A stretch of 64,000 nucleotides of DNA. Origin: Acidobacteriota bacterium. Its GTDB lineage: Bacteria; Acidobacteriota; Vicinamibacteria; Vicinamibacterales; UBA8438. Below, piece after piece: positions 1-9,904 of this stretch. The notes below the pieces were generated by a model that saw nothing but the letters and a program-made list of their open reading frames with translations, did no database searches and was not told the DNA's origin. Position 1 is the first letter of the stretch. Every line of letters starts with the position of its first letter. The stretch covers positions 1 through 64,000 of the forward strand of contig WTFV01000252.1 of the NCBI GenBank assembly GCA_011523845.1, read 5' to 3'. The position numbers were made by a program, and so were the translations under genes.

Positions 1-962
1 TCCCCGATTCGCGGGGGCTCGCGGAGGCCGGCGGACTTTCGAGTGCCGTCGAGTCGTTGCTCCGGTGCGCCGTCGTCGCTGTCGAATACCGTGCCGGTCC
101 ATCCGACCCCGTTCAGGCCGTCCAGGGTCATCGCGAGTCCGCCACGTTGCAGTGTGCTGTTGGCGCTCAGGTAGGCGCCGATACCTGACCGTGTCAGTAC
201 CTTGACGGCTTCTCCCGCAGCGTGGTCCTCTGTCCGCTCGTTGCCGTTGGTCGTCCGCGTTTCGATACGGACCCCCGTCTCGGTGGTGCGGATTCGAACG
301 TGGGCGTAGCGGTGGGACACAATCGCGTCGGCTGCCGCGTCTCCGATGCGCTGCAGGTGGTGCTGGTATTCTGGTGGCACGCCCTTGAGTGTTTCGCTCG
401 CCTCGTTGACCATCTGGTCGTTCGACGCCAGAAGGTTGTGGCAGATGATCCGCGTGTCGATCATGTCGAGGCTGTTGACGGCGAGCTCGAGCGCGCGCGG
501 ATCCTTGTCGGCGGCGACGGCGAAGTCGAACGCGTCGCGGGTGATGCTCCTGTCGGTGCGGTAGAACTTCCCGCGCAGGATCTGGGCGCTTGCCAGCACG
601 GTTTCGTTTCGTCCCTCCACGTCGAGTCGTTCTTCGAGCCCCGGCATCTGCGGCTTTATCGCCGCCACGTCCAGCATTCCGGTCTCCAACTGCACCCTGA
701 GTCGGTCGCGGCTGCTCTCCTTGTGTTCGCCGCCGGTGGCGGCAGCCAGGTCCAACGGCCCGTTTTCGCGCGCGTCGTTCAGGTTGTCGCGGCCGGGCAG
801 GAGCACGTCGATGTCCGTGCTCTCACGGTGCTTCCATCGCGCTGCGAGCAGGGTTCCTCCCCCGAGCATGATCTGGCTCTCTGCTCCCGGCGTGGTTGCG
901 ATCCGATCGATCGCTTCGCGGTGGCGGGTCCACAGCGTTCTGGCGGGCTCAGGCAGCTTCAT
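1..962 (-). CDS. AbiEii-like nucleotidyltransferase, partial (runs off window start)
   Basis: Minus-strand translation from ATG at 962: MKLPEPARTLWTRHREAIDRIATTPGAESQIMLGGGTLLAARWKHRESTDIDVLL...; GGGT-LAARWxHRESxDID motif of the AbiEii/NTase family; same architecture as 45367-46632. Confidence 0.75.
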   Translation of the reverse strand, partial: MKLPEPARTLWTRHREAIDRIATTPGAESQIMLGGGTLLAARWKHRESTDIDVLLPGRDNLNDARENGPLDLAAATGGEHKESSRDRLRVQLETGMLDVAAIKPQMPGLEERLDVEGRNETVLASAQILRGKFYRTDRSITRDAFDFAVAADKDPRALELAVNSLDMIDTRIICHNLLASNDQMVNEASETLKGVPPEYQHHLQRIGDAAADAIVSHRYAHVRIRTTETGVRIETRTTNGNERTEDHAAGEAVKVLTRSGIGAYLSANSTLQRGGLAMTLDGLNGVGWTGTVFDSDDGAPEQRLDGTRKSAGLREPPRIG

Positions 963-1419
963 GGCTGGCGTCTGCGTGCAGGTTCACGTAGCGCGCGAGT
1001 CGGGGGCTGTAGTTGCCGTGTCTGAGCATCGCCGTGGCGAGTTGCCGCCAGGTGAATGCTCCCTGGAGGTACGCAAGCGCGATGCTGTCGTTCGACGCTT
1101 CGGTGATCAGCACGTTGATGATCGCTCTCTGGCGTTGGCTAGGTTCCGCCTCGCGCACCGCATCGTGAAATTCCGCTGCGCTGGGCCTTCGGCCCCATCC
1201 GCAGCAGGATCCGGCCAGCAGGCCGGCGATCGCTCCGGCGTTGGCTCCGCGCGGCTCGTTGAAGCGCGGGTCGGCGCGAGAGTACTCGTCGCTGAATCGT
1301 TCCGGGGGGAGCAGCGGGACGTGACGTCCTGTGTTCTCCACGCGCATCCGGCGCGCGAGCTCGGCTTGCACCCAGGCTTGTCGCTCCTCCGTCGTGTTGT
1401 TGGTTGCGTGTGGTTTCAT
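949..1419 (-). CDS. Small protein encoded upstream of and overlapping the NTase gene (candidate antitoxin/partner)
   Basis: Shares GWxxxPxAAEFHDAxxxxEPxxRQRAIxxxx with the ORF at 46620-47072; overlaps NTase start by about 14 nt. Confidence 0.65.
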   Translation of the reverse strand: MKPHATNNTTEERQAWVQAELARRMRVENTGRHVPLLPPERFSDEYSRADPRFNEPRGANAGAIAGLLAGSCCGWGRRPSAAEFHDAVREAEPSQRQRAIINVLITEASNDSIALAYLQGAFTWRQLATAMLRHGNYSPRLARYVNLHADASHEAA

Positions 1420-1952
1420 CGGACCGAGTCTACTCTCCCGGGGTGGCGTTCGTGCACGGCGGCGCCGAGCCCGCCGCAGGCTGTGTCCTGGAAGATCGCG
1501 GCCGCCTTGTCGACGGTGGCCAGGAACCCGGCCATCGCCAGCGAGCAGTTCGGCGCCCGCGGCACCGTGATGCCGAGCCGGCGCGCGAGGGTAGGCGGCG
1601 CTACTGGCCGCGGCGCGCGTCTTCGTATGTCTGGAACTCGACGAGGAAGACGGGGATTCCGTAGGTCTTCTCCACCCGTCTTTTTGCACTCGGCGGTGAA
1701 GCGGTACGTCTCCGGGTGCTCGCACGCGGTGTTGTTGAAGACGACCACGTCGCCGCGTTCCTGCTTCAGGATGCGGTTCTCCAGCAGCGTGAAGAGGAGC
1801 ATCGCGCTCGATCGTCCGCCGGAGAACTTGACCACGTGGGGCAGGTGCTCGTGCGCCGCGGAGCGGTACGTCAGGGTGTGGTCCGTGTTCGGGTGTCCGC
1901 CGTCGGCCTCTCGGGCCTGTCGTCGGATCCGGAGTCCTGGTATCGCGTTCAT
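1416..1952 (-). pseudogene. PP-loop (PAPS-reductase-like) ATPase, frameshifted
   Basis: HVVKFSGGRSSAMLLFTLLENRI...VVVFNNTACEHPETYRF; homologous-looking continuation RVEKTYGIPVFLVEFQTYEDARRGQ* lies in another frame after a T5 tract near 1680. Confidence 0.55.
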
Positions 1953-1992
1953 GTTGCGTGTTCGGGTTTCCGGCCTCGCCGGGGCGGGTTCT

Positions 1993-2868
1993 CTACCGCG
2001 CTTCGAGCGCGACGCCCCGGATGCGTCCCGGCTGGAAGCAGCACGGGTGGGCGCCCATGAAGTGGGGCGGTCCGCCCTCGAGGAACAGCATCCCGAGCGT
2101 GGTGGCCGCGAAGTCGGCGGTGAAGTGGACGCCGTCGGGGTGCGGCGTGCCGGCCGCAGGCTCCTTGCCTTCCAGCGTAGGCAGTGCCGTCCTGATGCTC
2201 ATCGCCTCGCCGTGTGCGGCGGGCCACTCGAAGGGGCTCTCGAGCTCGTCGAGCAGCGTGGCGACGTGCTTCCGGATCGCGGCCATGTGTTCGTCGTTGC
2301 GGGGCAGCGGCCGCTGGGGGTAGTAGGAGGAGATCCCGATCAGCTCGCCGTTCCGGACGAAGGCGCGGTACTCGACCGGGTAGCCGTCGAGGAAGTGCAT
2401 CTCCTCGCCGATCCAGGGCCGGCGCCAGACGGGGACGACGACCCGCGGGTAGTCCCATGCCAGTTGCAGGATGCGCGAGTCGATGGGGAGCGTGTGCAGC
2501 GTGTCGCCGCCGGGCTTGCGGCCCTCGCCCATCGAGAATTTCAGGTCCGCGCTGGCGCAGCAGTCCCAGCGGAGCATCCAGCCCGGCCTCGCGGCGCGCC
2601 GTACCGCGTCGTACGCTGCGTCCAGCCGCAGCTGGTGGGGGCCGGCTTCGTCGTGCCGGAGGATGTCGTGCGGCTCGAAGTCGGTCACGTGCATCGCCGG
2701 GAGGTGCGGGATGTTTGTGCGCTGGCAGGCGCCGATCCAGTCGCCGAGCGAGTAGGGGCAGAACCTCGACGGGCTGAGAAGGAGGTCTCGGGGCCGGCGG
2801 TCGTCGGGCAGGAGCATGGGGATCCCTCGATGGTCGGACGGCGTGTCGCCCGGTGCGCCTTGCCGCAC
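1993..2868 (-). CDS. ATP-grasp-like protein
   Basis: VPVWRRPWIGEEMHFLDGYPVEYRAFVRNGELIGISSYYPQRPL resembles phage/plasmid ATP-grasp proteins. Confidence 0.45.
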   Translation of the reverse strand: MRQGAPGDTPSDHRGIPMLLPDDRRPRDLLLSPSRFCPYSLGDWIGACQRTNIPHLPAMHVTDFEPHDILRHDEAGPHQLRLDAAYDAVRRAARPGWMLRWDCCASADLKFSMGEGRKPGGDTLHTLPIDSRILQLAWDYPRVVVPVWRRPWIGEEMHFLDGYPVEYRAFVRNGELIGISSYYPQRPLPRNDEHMAAIRKHVATLLDELESPFEWPAAHGEAMSIRTALPTLEGKEPAAGTPHPDGVHFTADFAATTLGMLFLEGGPPHFMGAHPCCFQPGRIRGVALEAR

Positions 2869-2956
2869 GGCCGTCGTGGCGGTGCTGCGGTTTTCAGTCT
2901 TGCGGACGGCGGCCGCTGCTTGCGGGGGACGGTGCCGGGAATCGGCGTTGGGCGGG

Positions 2957-3322
2957 TTACGCTGCGGTCCGGTTGCGCTGGCCGGCGATGAAGCCTTCGA
3001 GCGCGCCTTCGAGCTTGGCCATCCGCTCGCGGTTTTCCGCGATGTCGCGGTGTACCTGGTCGAAGCGCTGGTGCATCTCGGTGTTCAGCGTGTCGACTCG
3101 GTGGTTGAGCTCGGTGATCAGTGTCCTGGTGGCGGCGTTCCCGTCGCGGACCTGCTGGTTGGTGTCGCTGATCCGCTGGTTCGTGTCGTCGATCCGCTTG
3201 TTGATGGCCGTGAACTGGGTAGCCAGGTTCGTGCTCAGGATCCTGAGCATCGCCGCGCTTATCGCGACGATGGCGATTCCGGTGCCGATGATCGACGTGA
3301 CGATGGTCGTCGTCTCGCTCAT
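2957..3322 (-). CDS. Small membrane-anchored coiled-coil protein
   Basis: N-terminal TM (TIVTSIIGTGIAIVAISAAML) then heptad-like INKRIDDTNQRISDTNQQVRD...; same organisation as 43087-43431. Confidence 0.6.
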   Translation of the reverse strand: MSETTTIVTSIIGTGIAIVAISAAMLRILSTNLATQFTAINKRIDDTNQRISDTNQQVRDGNAATRTLITELNHRVDTLNTEMHQRFDQVHRDIAENRERMAKLEGALEGFIAGQRNRTAA

Positions 3323-3554
3323 GGGTTTGTCACCATAGCACGGCCGGGGCCGTGTCTTCGTGTCCGCGGCCGTTCGCGCGGCTTTCGCGGGCGTTACCGC
3401 GTGTGGTCGCAGATGCGGCTCGGAACCTCCCCGGCCACGACCGGGTCGATGGCGGTCGCGGCCTGGTCCGGCGTGATGCAGTAGCGGTTGATGTGCGGTT
3501 GCGCGCACGGCAGCGGGTGCGTGAACGGGGCATCGAGCCCGAGGATCCTTCCGG

Positions 3555-4205
3555 CTACCGGGCCCCGCCGCGCGTGGTGCGGCCAGTCGCGGATGCCGGA
3601 GTCCAGAACCTGAACGGCCGGCCCAGCCGGTGGGAGATGCGCGTCTCGTCCCGCCGGTCCAGGAAGTCCCGGGCGCGGTCTTCCTCGTCGTCCGCGTCGT
3701 CGTCTCCGGTTCCTTCGGGGCAGAGGTGTTCCCAGATCTCCTCGGCGTCGATGCCGTCCAGCAGCCGTTCGACGGCTTGTGCGGCCTCCTGCGGCGTGAC
3801 GGGCTTCTTCTTGTCGCTGCGGACCTCGTCGGCGGCGCAGAAGAGCTGGTCGCCCTCCCGGTCGTCGAGCTCCAGCACGTGCTGTGCGACGATGTCCGCG
3901 GTGCTCCGGCCGATGTCGTATTGCAGCGGGTCGTGGCCGACCCTCTTCAGCTCCTCGGCCGCGGCCTCGGGGAACAGCTGGATCGTCACGCCGGCGATGC
4001 AGCCGGCGGCGCCGCCGGGTCCGGCGCCGTCGGGGGAGTGGTAGGTCTCGACGTCGAACGTGTCGATGGCGGGCAGGCGCGCGGCGTTCGCGCACAGCGC
4101 CGCCTCGTCGGTGAGCGTTCCGGCGTCGCGGGGGCCGTCGGCGGGCATGGTGGGCCGCAGTGTCCGCAGCGTGTCGCGCACCTTCTTCAGCCGTTGCCTG
4201 TTCAT
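3555..4205 (-). CDS. Hypothetical acidic protein
   Basis: Open frame from ATG 4205 (MNRQRLKKVRDTLRTLRP...). Confidence 0.5.
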   Translation of the reverse strand: MNRQRLKKVRDTLRTLRPTMPADGPRDAGTLTDEAALCANAARLPAIDTFDVETYHSPDGAGPGGAAGCIAGVTIQLFPEAAAEELKRVGHDPLQYDIGRSTADIVAQHVLELDDREGDQLFCAADEVRSDKKKPVTPQEAAQAVERLLDGIDAEEIWEHLCPEGTGDDDADDEEDRARDFLDRRDETRISHRLGRPFRFWTPASATGRTTRGGAR

Positions 4206-4246
4206 CGTGTTCTCCCTGGGCGGGCGGTCGCCCGTCCCGTCGGTGT

Positions 4247-4885
4247 TCACGCGCGGAGCGGGAGGACGCATGCCGCGAGCAGCTGCAGGAGGCGTTCGGT
4301 CTCCTGGTTGACTGAAACCTGGACGGTTCGTGTGCCGTCCGGGTCCTCGTTGTCGAGGGTGCGTTCCAGTGTCGCGACCACGTGCATCGGCCTGCCGTCG
4401 CAGTCGAGCGGGCACTGCACGTAGTACCCGGGGGCGTCGCGCAGTGCGATCCGGATCTCTTCGGGGGCGCGCGCACGGCTGGTCCATGTGGTCCACTGCG
4501 AGCGCGCCTCGGTGCGGAGCACCGCCCGCAGGCCGACGTCGTGCCGCAGCTCGGCGGCGCCGGCCGCCGTGCGTTCGTACACGGCGGGCCATCCTGGCCG
4601 GCCTTCGTCGTCACCGGGGTGGAGCAGTCGCACGTCGCGGTCTCCGGTCGCCGGGCCCAGGTGCCATCGCCTGGTGGAGTACTTCGAGATCCCATCCTTC
4701 TCGGTTCCTGTGGCAGGATGTGTTCGGCAGCCGATCCGCAGCATGCCCGGCTCGTTCTCCCCGGGCCGCAGGATCCAGTGCTCGAGCAGTGCGAAAGCGT
4801 CGCTCAGATACTGCAGCAACGGGTGCAGCTCGGGTGGGGGCGCCGGTTCGTCGGTCAGGAGCTCTTCGTAGGGGCGATCGTGCAT
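4247..4885 (-). CDS. Hypothetical protein
   Basis: Open frame 212 aa, collinear with neighbours. Confidence 0.5.
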   Translation of the reverse strand: MHDRPYEELLTDEPAPPPELHPLLQYLSDAFALLEHWILRPGENEPGMLRIGCRTHPATGTEKDGISKYSTRRWHLGPATGDRDVRLLHPGDDEGRPGWPAVYERTAAGAAELRHDVGLRAVLRTEARSQWTTWTSRARAPEEIRIALRDAPGYYVQCPLDCDGRPMHVVATLERTLDNEDPDGTRTVQVSVNQETERLLQLLAACVLPLRA

Positions 4886-4914
4886 CGGGGTTTCTTCCGA
4901 ATCCGTTGTTGTAC

Positions 4915-5118
4915 CTACAGGCAGGTGTTATTGTCCTCGTCCCACGCTGCGGCGCTGAACTCGGCGGCTTCTTCCTCTCCGCAGGTTGCGCACGTCATCG
5001 TGCGGTTGCGCGGGCGGTAGAACGCCCGCTCTCCCTTTCCGATCTTCTGTCCGCACTTCGCGCACTTCCCGGCGTAGCGGGTGACGATCCATCGCGGGTC
5101 GCCCTTGTAGGTCGGCAT
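4915..5118 (-). CDS. Small zinc-ribbon protein
   Basis: GKCAKCGQKIGKGERAFYRPRNRTMTCATCGEEE: paired CxxC motifs. Confidence 0.65.
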   Translation of the reverse strand: MPTYKGDPRWIVTRYAGKCAKCGQKIGKGERAFYRPRNRTMTCATCGEEEAAEFSAAAWDEDNNTCL

Positions 5119-5180
5119 CGTGCTCCTTCGGTGTCCGGCCGGTCCGGGTTGCGCCGGGCCGCCGGCCGTGGTTGCAATGG

Positions 5181-5474
5181 TTACCGGTTCGCCAGGGACC
5201 GGTTGGCGCGGGTGATGGCCCGGGCGATGGTCGCCCGTTCGCTCTCGTTGTAGCTGCCCGCGCGGTGGCGGGCCGCGTCGAGCGTGGCGAGGAACTCGCC
5301 GTCGCCGTCGAGCGTGCGGCTGCGGGTGTCCTCGCGTGCCGAGTCGTCGGCTTGCAAGAGGCGAGTGCAGGCGTCGACCAGCTCGTCGTTCGGGACCTTC
5401 TCCTCGGAGGTGATCCGGCGGATGTCCGCGATGGCGTCGCGGAGCGGGTCGCCGTCGGCGGTGTGCGTCGTCAT
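5181..5474 (-). CDS. Hypothetical protein
   Basis: Open frame from ATG 5474. Confidence 0.45.
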   Translation of the reverse strand: MTTHTADGDPLRDAIADIRRITSEEKVPNDELVDACTRLLQADDSAREDTRSRTLDGDGEFLATLDAARHRAGSYNESERATIARAITRANRSLANR

Positions 5475-5574
5475 GAACTGTGTCCTCGTTTTCGTCTGGT
5501 GTTGGGGGCAGCGTTTCGTGTGTTGTGGCTGGAATGGTCCCGCCTTCACGCTGGGCGTGTTGTTCTGGAGCGTG

Positions 5575-6273
5575 TCAGCGTTTCCTCGGCGGGCCGAGGT
5601 TGCTCTTTCGCTCTGCGTCGAGGTCGATCCGCCGGGTGCCGCCCCAATTGCGCCGGTAGTCGCGGTCGTGGAGCGCCGCCATCACGGCGCTGACGATCGT
5701 CTCGGTGGGCAGGCTGTCGATGGCGCGGTCCCACATCACGGCGCGCGGCTTGCTCACCACGCCTCGTTCGATGTCGTGCTCGAGCAGCAGCCGCAGCGTC
5801 TCGACGCGCCAGAGCAGCTCGATCAGCGCCCGCGGGTTCCTGTCGCGGTTGATTCGCCCCCGCCGCACCTGGCGGAGCCTGGGTCGGCCGGCGGGTCGCG
5901 GGACCGCCTCGATGATCTCCCACCAGTCGGGTGCCTGGCGGGTGGCCCAGCGTGCCGCGCGCTGGCCCGCGACCAGCGTCATGCGGTCGCAGACCGTGCC
6001 GTATATCAGTGCCTGGCGGCGCAGCCGCCGCCGGTTGTCGCGGTCCGACTTGATCTCGTATCCATGAAGCGTGTCGGTCACTACCGCGAGGTCGACCCGC
6101 GCGCGCCCCTCCCGCAGTCCCAGCTCCTCGATCACGCTGACCCGCGTTCTTCCTCGGAAGCGGAGCCGGATCCGCTCTGTCAGGGCTGCGCGGATGGCCG
6201 CGTCGTCGGGCGGCTGCAGTTCCGCAGGGACTCCGGTGCGGCGTTGCTGCGGCGCCATCGGTGTTCGAGCCAT
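5575..6273 (-). CDS. sce7726-family-like protein
   Basis: VIEELGLREGRARVDLAVVTDTLHGYEIKSDRDNRRRLRRQALIYGTVCDRMTLV matches the recalled sce7726 signature. Confidence 0.65.
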   Translation of the reverse strand: MARTPMAPQQRRTGVPAELQPPDDAAIRAALTERIRLRFRGRTRVSVIEELGLREGRARVDLAVVTDTLHGYEIKSDRDNRRRLRRQALIYGTVCDRMTLVAGQRAARWATRQAPDWWEIIEAVPRPAGRPRLRQVRRGRINRDRNPRALIELLWRVETLRLLLEHDIERGVVSKPRAVMWDRAIDSLPTETIVSAVMAALHDRDYRRNWGGTRRIDLDAERKSNLGPPRKR

Positions 6274-6545
6274 GCCAGTGCCTCGCGGCGGTTCCCGTGC
6301 ATCGCGGCGTTCGTGCTCGACAGTACGGAGAAGAGCGTGATCGTCGCTTCCCGTCTCGTCGCGTGCGTGAATCCGGCGTTTCCGGCGTCGCAGTACCATC
6401 CGCTTCGCGCGGTCTTCCAGATCCTTCCCATTGCTGCGCCGTTCCAGTGGACCAGGTAGTCGCGGGCCCCGAGTCTTCGGTACGTGACGCCGCCGGTTGC
6501 GGGTTCGCTCGCCGCTTCGTGTTTCCGGCTCGGGTTCGGGTTCAT
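6180..6545 (-). CDS. Hypothetical protein
   Basis: Open frame MNPNPSRKHEAAS... overlapping the downstream gene. Confidence 0.4.
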   Translation of the reverse strand: MNPNPSRKHEAASEPATGGVTYRRLGARDYLVHWNGAAMGRIWKTARSGWYCDAGNAGFTHATRREATITLFSVLSSTNAAMHGNRREALAWLEHRWRRSNAAPESLRNCSRPTTRPSAQP

Positions 6546-6561
6546 GGCCTGCGCCGCTCTC

Positions 6562-6984
6562 TCATGCGCTCGATGGCCTCGATGTCGGTTCACCGAGTGT
6601 TGGGGAACCTGGATCGGCGCCTTGCGCCTCATGGACGAGCCTGGCGGCCCTGGCGCCGACGCGTAGGCCGATACCGCGGCACTCCCGTACGAGCTCGTCG
6701 GCTGTCGTCCTGCCGGGTTCACCCGGGCCTGCCGGCAGTCCGCAGCCGTTGCGCCAGCCGGCGCGGTAGGCGTCCAGCGCGGCGCGCTCGAGGTCGCGGG
6801 CGTCGTCGAGCGCCGCCCGGAGGGTGGGCGTCAGCAGTCGGTCGCAGTCCTTGCAGCGCGTGAAGCGGCCTCTGCGCATGTCGGCGACGTCCGGCCAGTG
6901 GGGGGCGGCCCAGATGTCGCCGCTTCTCCCGCACAGGGTGGAGCGGGGATCAAGTCCGGTGATGTGGAACCGCTGTTCGGTCAT
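6562..6984 (-). CDS. Hypothetical protein with CxxC
   Basis: MTEQRFHITGLDPRSTLCGRSGD...TRCKDCDRLL. Confidence 0.5.
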   Translation of the reverse strand: MTEQRFHITGLDPRSTLCGRSGDIWAAPHWPDVADMRRGRFTRCKDCDRLLTPTLRAALDDARDLERAALDAYRAGWRNGCGLPAGPGEPGRTTADELVRECRGIGLRVGARAARLVHEAQGADPGSPTLGEPTSRPSSA

Positions 6985-7003
6985 GGTTGTCTCGGCGACT
7001 GGA

Positions 7004-7765
7004 CTACAGGCCCCATGCCTGCAGGATGGCGTTGGAGTAGACGTCGGCCTGTGCCGCTGACGCCTTGTCGGGCTTCACGCGGCTGACGCGTGCGTACTCC
7101 CGTGCGCTCACCTCCTCGACGTAGAAGCGATCGCCGTCGTGCAGGCAGCGGATCTCGATGGCGTTGGGTCCCTCCATCCGGATGACGGCGGTTTCGACGT
7201 GCCGGATGCTTGGCGCCAGCGCGTCGCGGGCGGTCACCAGGTCGACGAGCCCGCTCGCCACTTCGATCCGGTCGACGCCGGTGCTGGCGCCGTGCACGAA
7301 GGCGTCGTGCGCCTCGGAGACGGCCTTCTCCGCGTCGTCCTCGCCGTCGGTGCGTCCGACTTCGCGGGCGGCGGCCAGCGCCTCGTGGTAGGCGTCGACG
7401 TCGGCGGCCATCGAGGTGATGAAGCGCTCGGCGATCCCGCGGGCCGCGGCCTCGGGGTCGTGCAGCGCGCTGGCGGCGGCTCTCGGCCGCGCGGGCGGAG
7501 CGGATTCGGGGGCGCCGTCGGCGGCGTGCAGCTCGATTTCGTTCTCGGGGACGTGCTGGTCGTTCTCGTCGAGATAGATCCGCTCGCCGTCGGTCACGAC
7601 CTGCTTGCTGGTGTCCCAGAACATGGCGGTGCCGCCCTCGTGCTCGTGCGTGATGCGGCCGTTGCTGCCGCGCTCGAAGGCGTCGGGGATGAGCTTGCAG
7701 TGTCCGTACACGGTCTCGAGGGTGCCGGTGATGGCGGCGCCGGTGCGCCGGTTGCGTGCGTGCAT
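7004..7765 (-). CDS. Hypothetical protein (MHARNxRxGAAI family), intact copy
   Basis: 253 aa ORF; paralogous to the frameshifted 8139-8881 gene (shared N-terminus and C-terminal A/LxWGL). Confidence 0.6.
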   Translation of the reverse strand: MHARNRRTGAAITGTLETVYGHCKLIPDAFERGSNGRITHEHEGGTAMFWDTSKQVVTDGERIYLDENDQHVPENEIELHAADGAPESAPPARPRAAASALHDPEAAARGIAERFITSMAADVDAYHEALAAAREVGRTDGEDDAEKAVSEAHDAFVHGASTGVDRIEVASGLVDLVTARDALAPSIRHVETAVIRMEGPNAIEIRCLHDGDRFYVEEVSAREYARVSRVKPDKASAAQADVYSNAILQAWGL

Positions 7766-7839
7766 GCGGTGGGTCTCCTTCGGTGGTGTCGCGGCGCCGT
7801 GTCATCCGGCCGGCGGCGTGCTGCTTCCGGCGCCGGTTC

Positions 7840-8010
7840 TCGGAACGAACGGCGGATCCGCGCGTGCGGAGCGGCGTACCGGGAAGAGGGGACACCCGTT
7901 GCGCGCGGAAGGTGTTCCGACTGCGAGCGGTGAGCAGTCATCAGGCGTGGGTTGATCCGCGCGTGCGGAGCCGGTGCTCGGGTGGTGCCGGAATGGCGCG
8001 GGTCGGCGCC
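7840..8010. repeat. CRISPR-like/REP-like palindromic units (degenerate, few copies)
   Basis: GGATCCGCGCGTGCGGAGCGG (7857) and TTGATCCGCGCGTGCGGAGCCGG (7956); related to units at 9.9-10.2 and 21.8-22.2 kb. Confidence 0.4.
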
Positions 8011-8138
8011 GAGTCTGTTGTCGTGAGGGACTGCGTCAGGGCATGCTCGTGGTGGCGTTCGTTGGTCGGGCGTACGCCTGCCGGCGTGGGTCGGAAGCCA
8101 GTCTGCGTGCAGCGTACGGTCTCTGGTCCGCCGGGTAC

Positions 8139-8881
8139 CTACAGGCCCCAGGCGTGGAGGATCAGGTTCGCGTACAGGTCGAGTTGGTCGATTGACGCGG
8201 CGTTCGGTCCAACGCGGCTCTCGTGCCCGCTCTCGGTTGCGGTGACCCGGTTCACCCGGAACCTGTTCTTTGTACGGAAGCACTGGATGCGAACCGTGTC
8301 GGTTCCCTTGAGGCGGATCACCGCTTGGTTGGCGTGTTTCGCGAGCGCCGGCGCGTTCTGCAGGACCGTCGGGCCGGAGAGACTGCCGGTGATGTCGACT
8401 TGTGCGACTCCCACGCTGATGTTGGTCACGAAGTCGTCGAGCACCTTGTCGGCGGCGGCGTGGTCGTGCTTGCCGGCGCCGTTCGCCGCAGCGGCGACGT
8501 CGTTGCGGTACTCGTCGACCTCGGCGACGATCCGCTCGACCGCCCGGGCGGCGGTGTTCCCGGCTCTGGCGGCCGGGTCGCGCACGTCGTTTCCGGATGC
8601 CGTCCCGGCGTCGGCCGCTTCGTTTTCGCCGGGGGTCTCCGCCCCGGCGTCTTGCGGTTCGTACACCTCGATGTCGTTACAGTCGACCTCCTCGTTGTTG
8701 GCGTCGAGTACCCGACGGTTTCCGAGGTGTTCCACAGCATCTCGGTCGGGCCTTCGATCTCGCGCTCGACGATCCCGTCGTCGTCCCTGCGGAAGCTGTC
8801 CCTGACCAGCGCGGTCCGTCCGTAGACTCTTTCGAGCGTCGCGACGATGGCCGCGCCGTTGCGCGGATTGCGTGCGTGCAT
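8139..8881 (-). pseudogene. Tandem paralog of 7004-7765 with a frameshift near 8705
   Basis: MHARNPRNGAAIVATLERVYGR...MLWNTSETV in one frame, RVLDANNEEVDCNDIEVYEP...LILHAWGL in another. Confidence 0.6.
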
Positions 8882-8920
8882 GGCGGTCGGTCTCCTTCGC
8901 TGCGTGTTGCGGTCGGTGTT

Positions 8921-9832
8921 CTACGCGGCGAGCCGTGGTGCGTCGGGGACGCCGGCTACGGGTATGTTGCGGGCGAGCCAGTCGGCGATCCGCTCCGAGT
9001 CGGTCGTCGCCTTGCGTACCGCGTTCGGGTCGTTTTCGAGCGCCCGGATCCAGGAGGCCACGTAGGCGTGCCCGTGGCGCTGCTCGTGCCCGGTGCGCAG
9101 TCGCTCGCCGAGCATCAGTGCGGCGATCTCGGCGCGCAGCTCCTCGATGGCGTACTCCGTCGTGCCGCGATCGGTCACTCCGTGGCAGGGCCGGTCCAGC
9201 CGTGACGGGTGCGAGGTGCAGTGCGCCAGCTCGTGAAGCAGCGTGTGCTCGTAGGCGGCCGGCCGCGTGAACTGGGACGGCTCGGGCATCGTGATCGTGT
9301 CGGCGGAGGGGGAGTAGCACGCGCGGTCGCCCCGCAGGTGGACGATCCGGACGCGGGCGTCCTCGGCCACCTGTCCGACGGCCGCGTGCGGCTCGAAGGG
9401 CGGCTCGTCGGCGGTCGGCTCGCCGATGTCGAGGCCGTCGGCCTGGGCCACGTTGAAGACGTGGTGGACGGTGGCGAAGAACGACGGCCGCGACTCTTCC
9501 TTGTCGATGTCCTCGTCCACCGCTGCGGCCGCATTCCGGTGCTCGCGCCGGACGAGGACCGGCGTCCCCTTCTCGCCCTTGCGGACCATGCCGCCGGCGC
9601 GGCGGATTTGTCCGAATCCGGCCCAGCGCATGTCGCTCCAGCCGCGGATCAGCGCGGTGGCGAGCAGCAGGATGGCGTTGTTGCCGCGGTAGCGGCGTCC
9701 GGTGGTGGCGTTGACCGGCCAGCACAGCTCGCCCGGCTTCCACGGTTTCTGCCAGGGGGCGACCCCGGCCTCGAGCGCTTCGATGAGGCGGTCGGCGAAG
9801 GTGCGGGCGTACTTCTCCAGTCGTGGGTGCAT
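8921..9832 (-). CDS. ArdC-like antirestriction protein (ssDNA-binding N-terminus plus zincin-like metallopeptidase)
   Basis: ALEAGVAPWQKPWKPGELCWPVNATTGRRYRGNNAILL and HTLLHELAHCTSHPSRLDR. Confidence 0.8.
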   Translation of the reverse strand: MHPRLEKYARTFADRLIEALEAGVAPWQKPWKPGELCWPVNATTGRRYRGNNAILLLATALIRGWSDMRWAGFGQIRRAGGMVRKGEKGTPVLVRREHRNAAAAVDEDIDKEESRPSFFATVHHVFNVAQADGLDIGEPTADEPPFEPHAAVGQVAEDARVRIVHLRGDRACYSPSADTITMPEPSQFTRPAAYEHTLLHELAHCTSHPSRLDRPCHGVTDRGTTEYAIEELRAEIAALMLGERLRTGHEQRHGHAYVASWIRALENDPNAVRKATTDSERIADWLARNIPVAGVPDAPRLAA

Positions 9833-9904
9833 GGCGGGTTCCTGTTGTTCGCGGACAGGCGCTCCGGGCGTGTGGTGGCCTCGCCCTTCGTGTCCGGCCG
9901 TGGT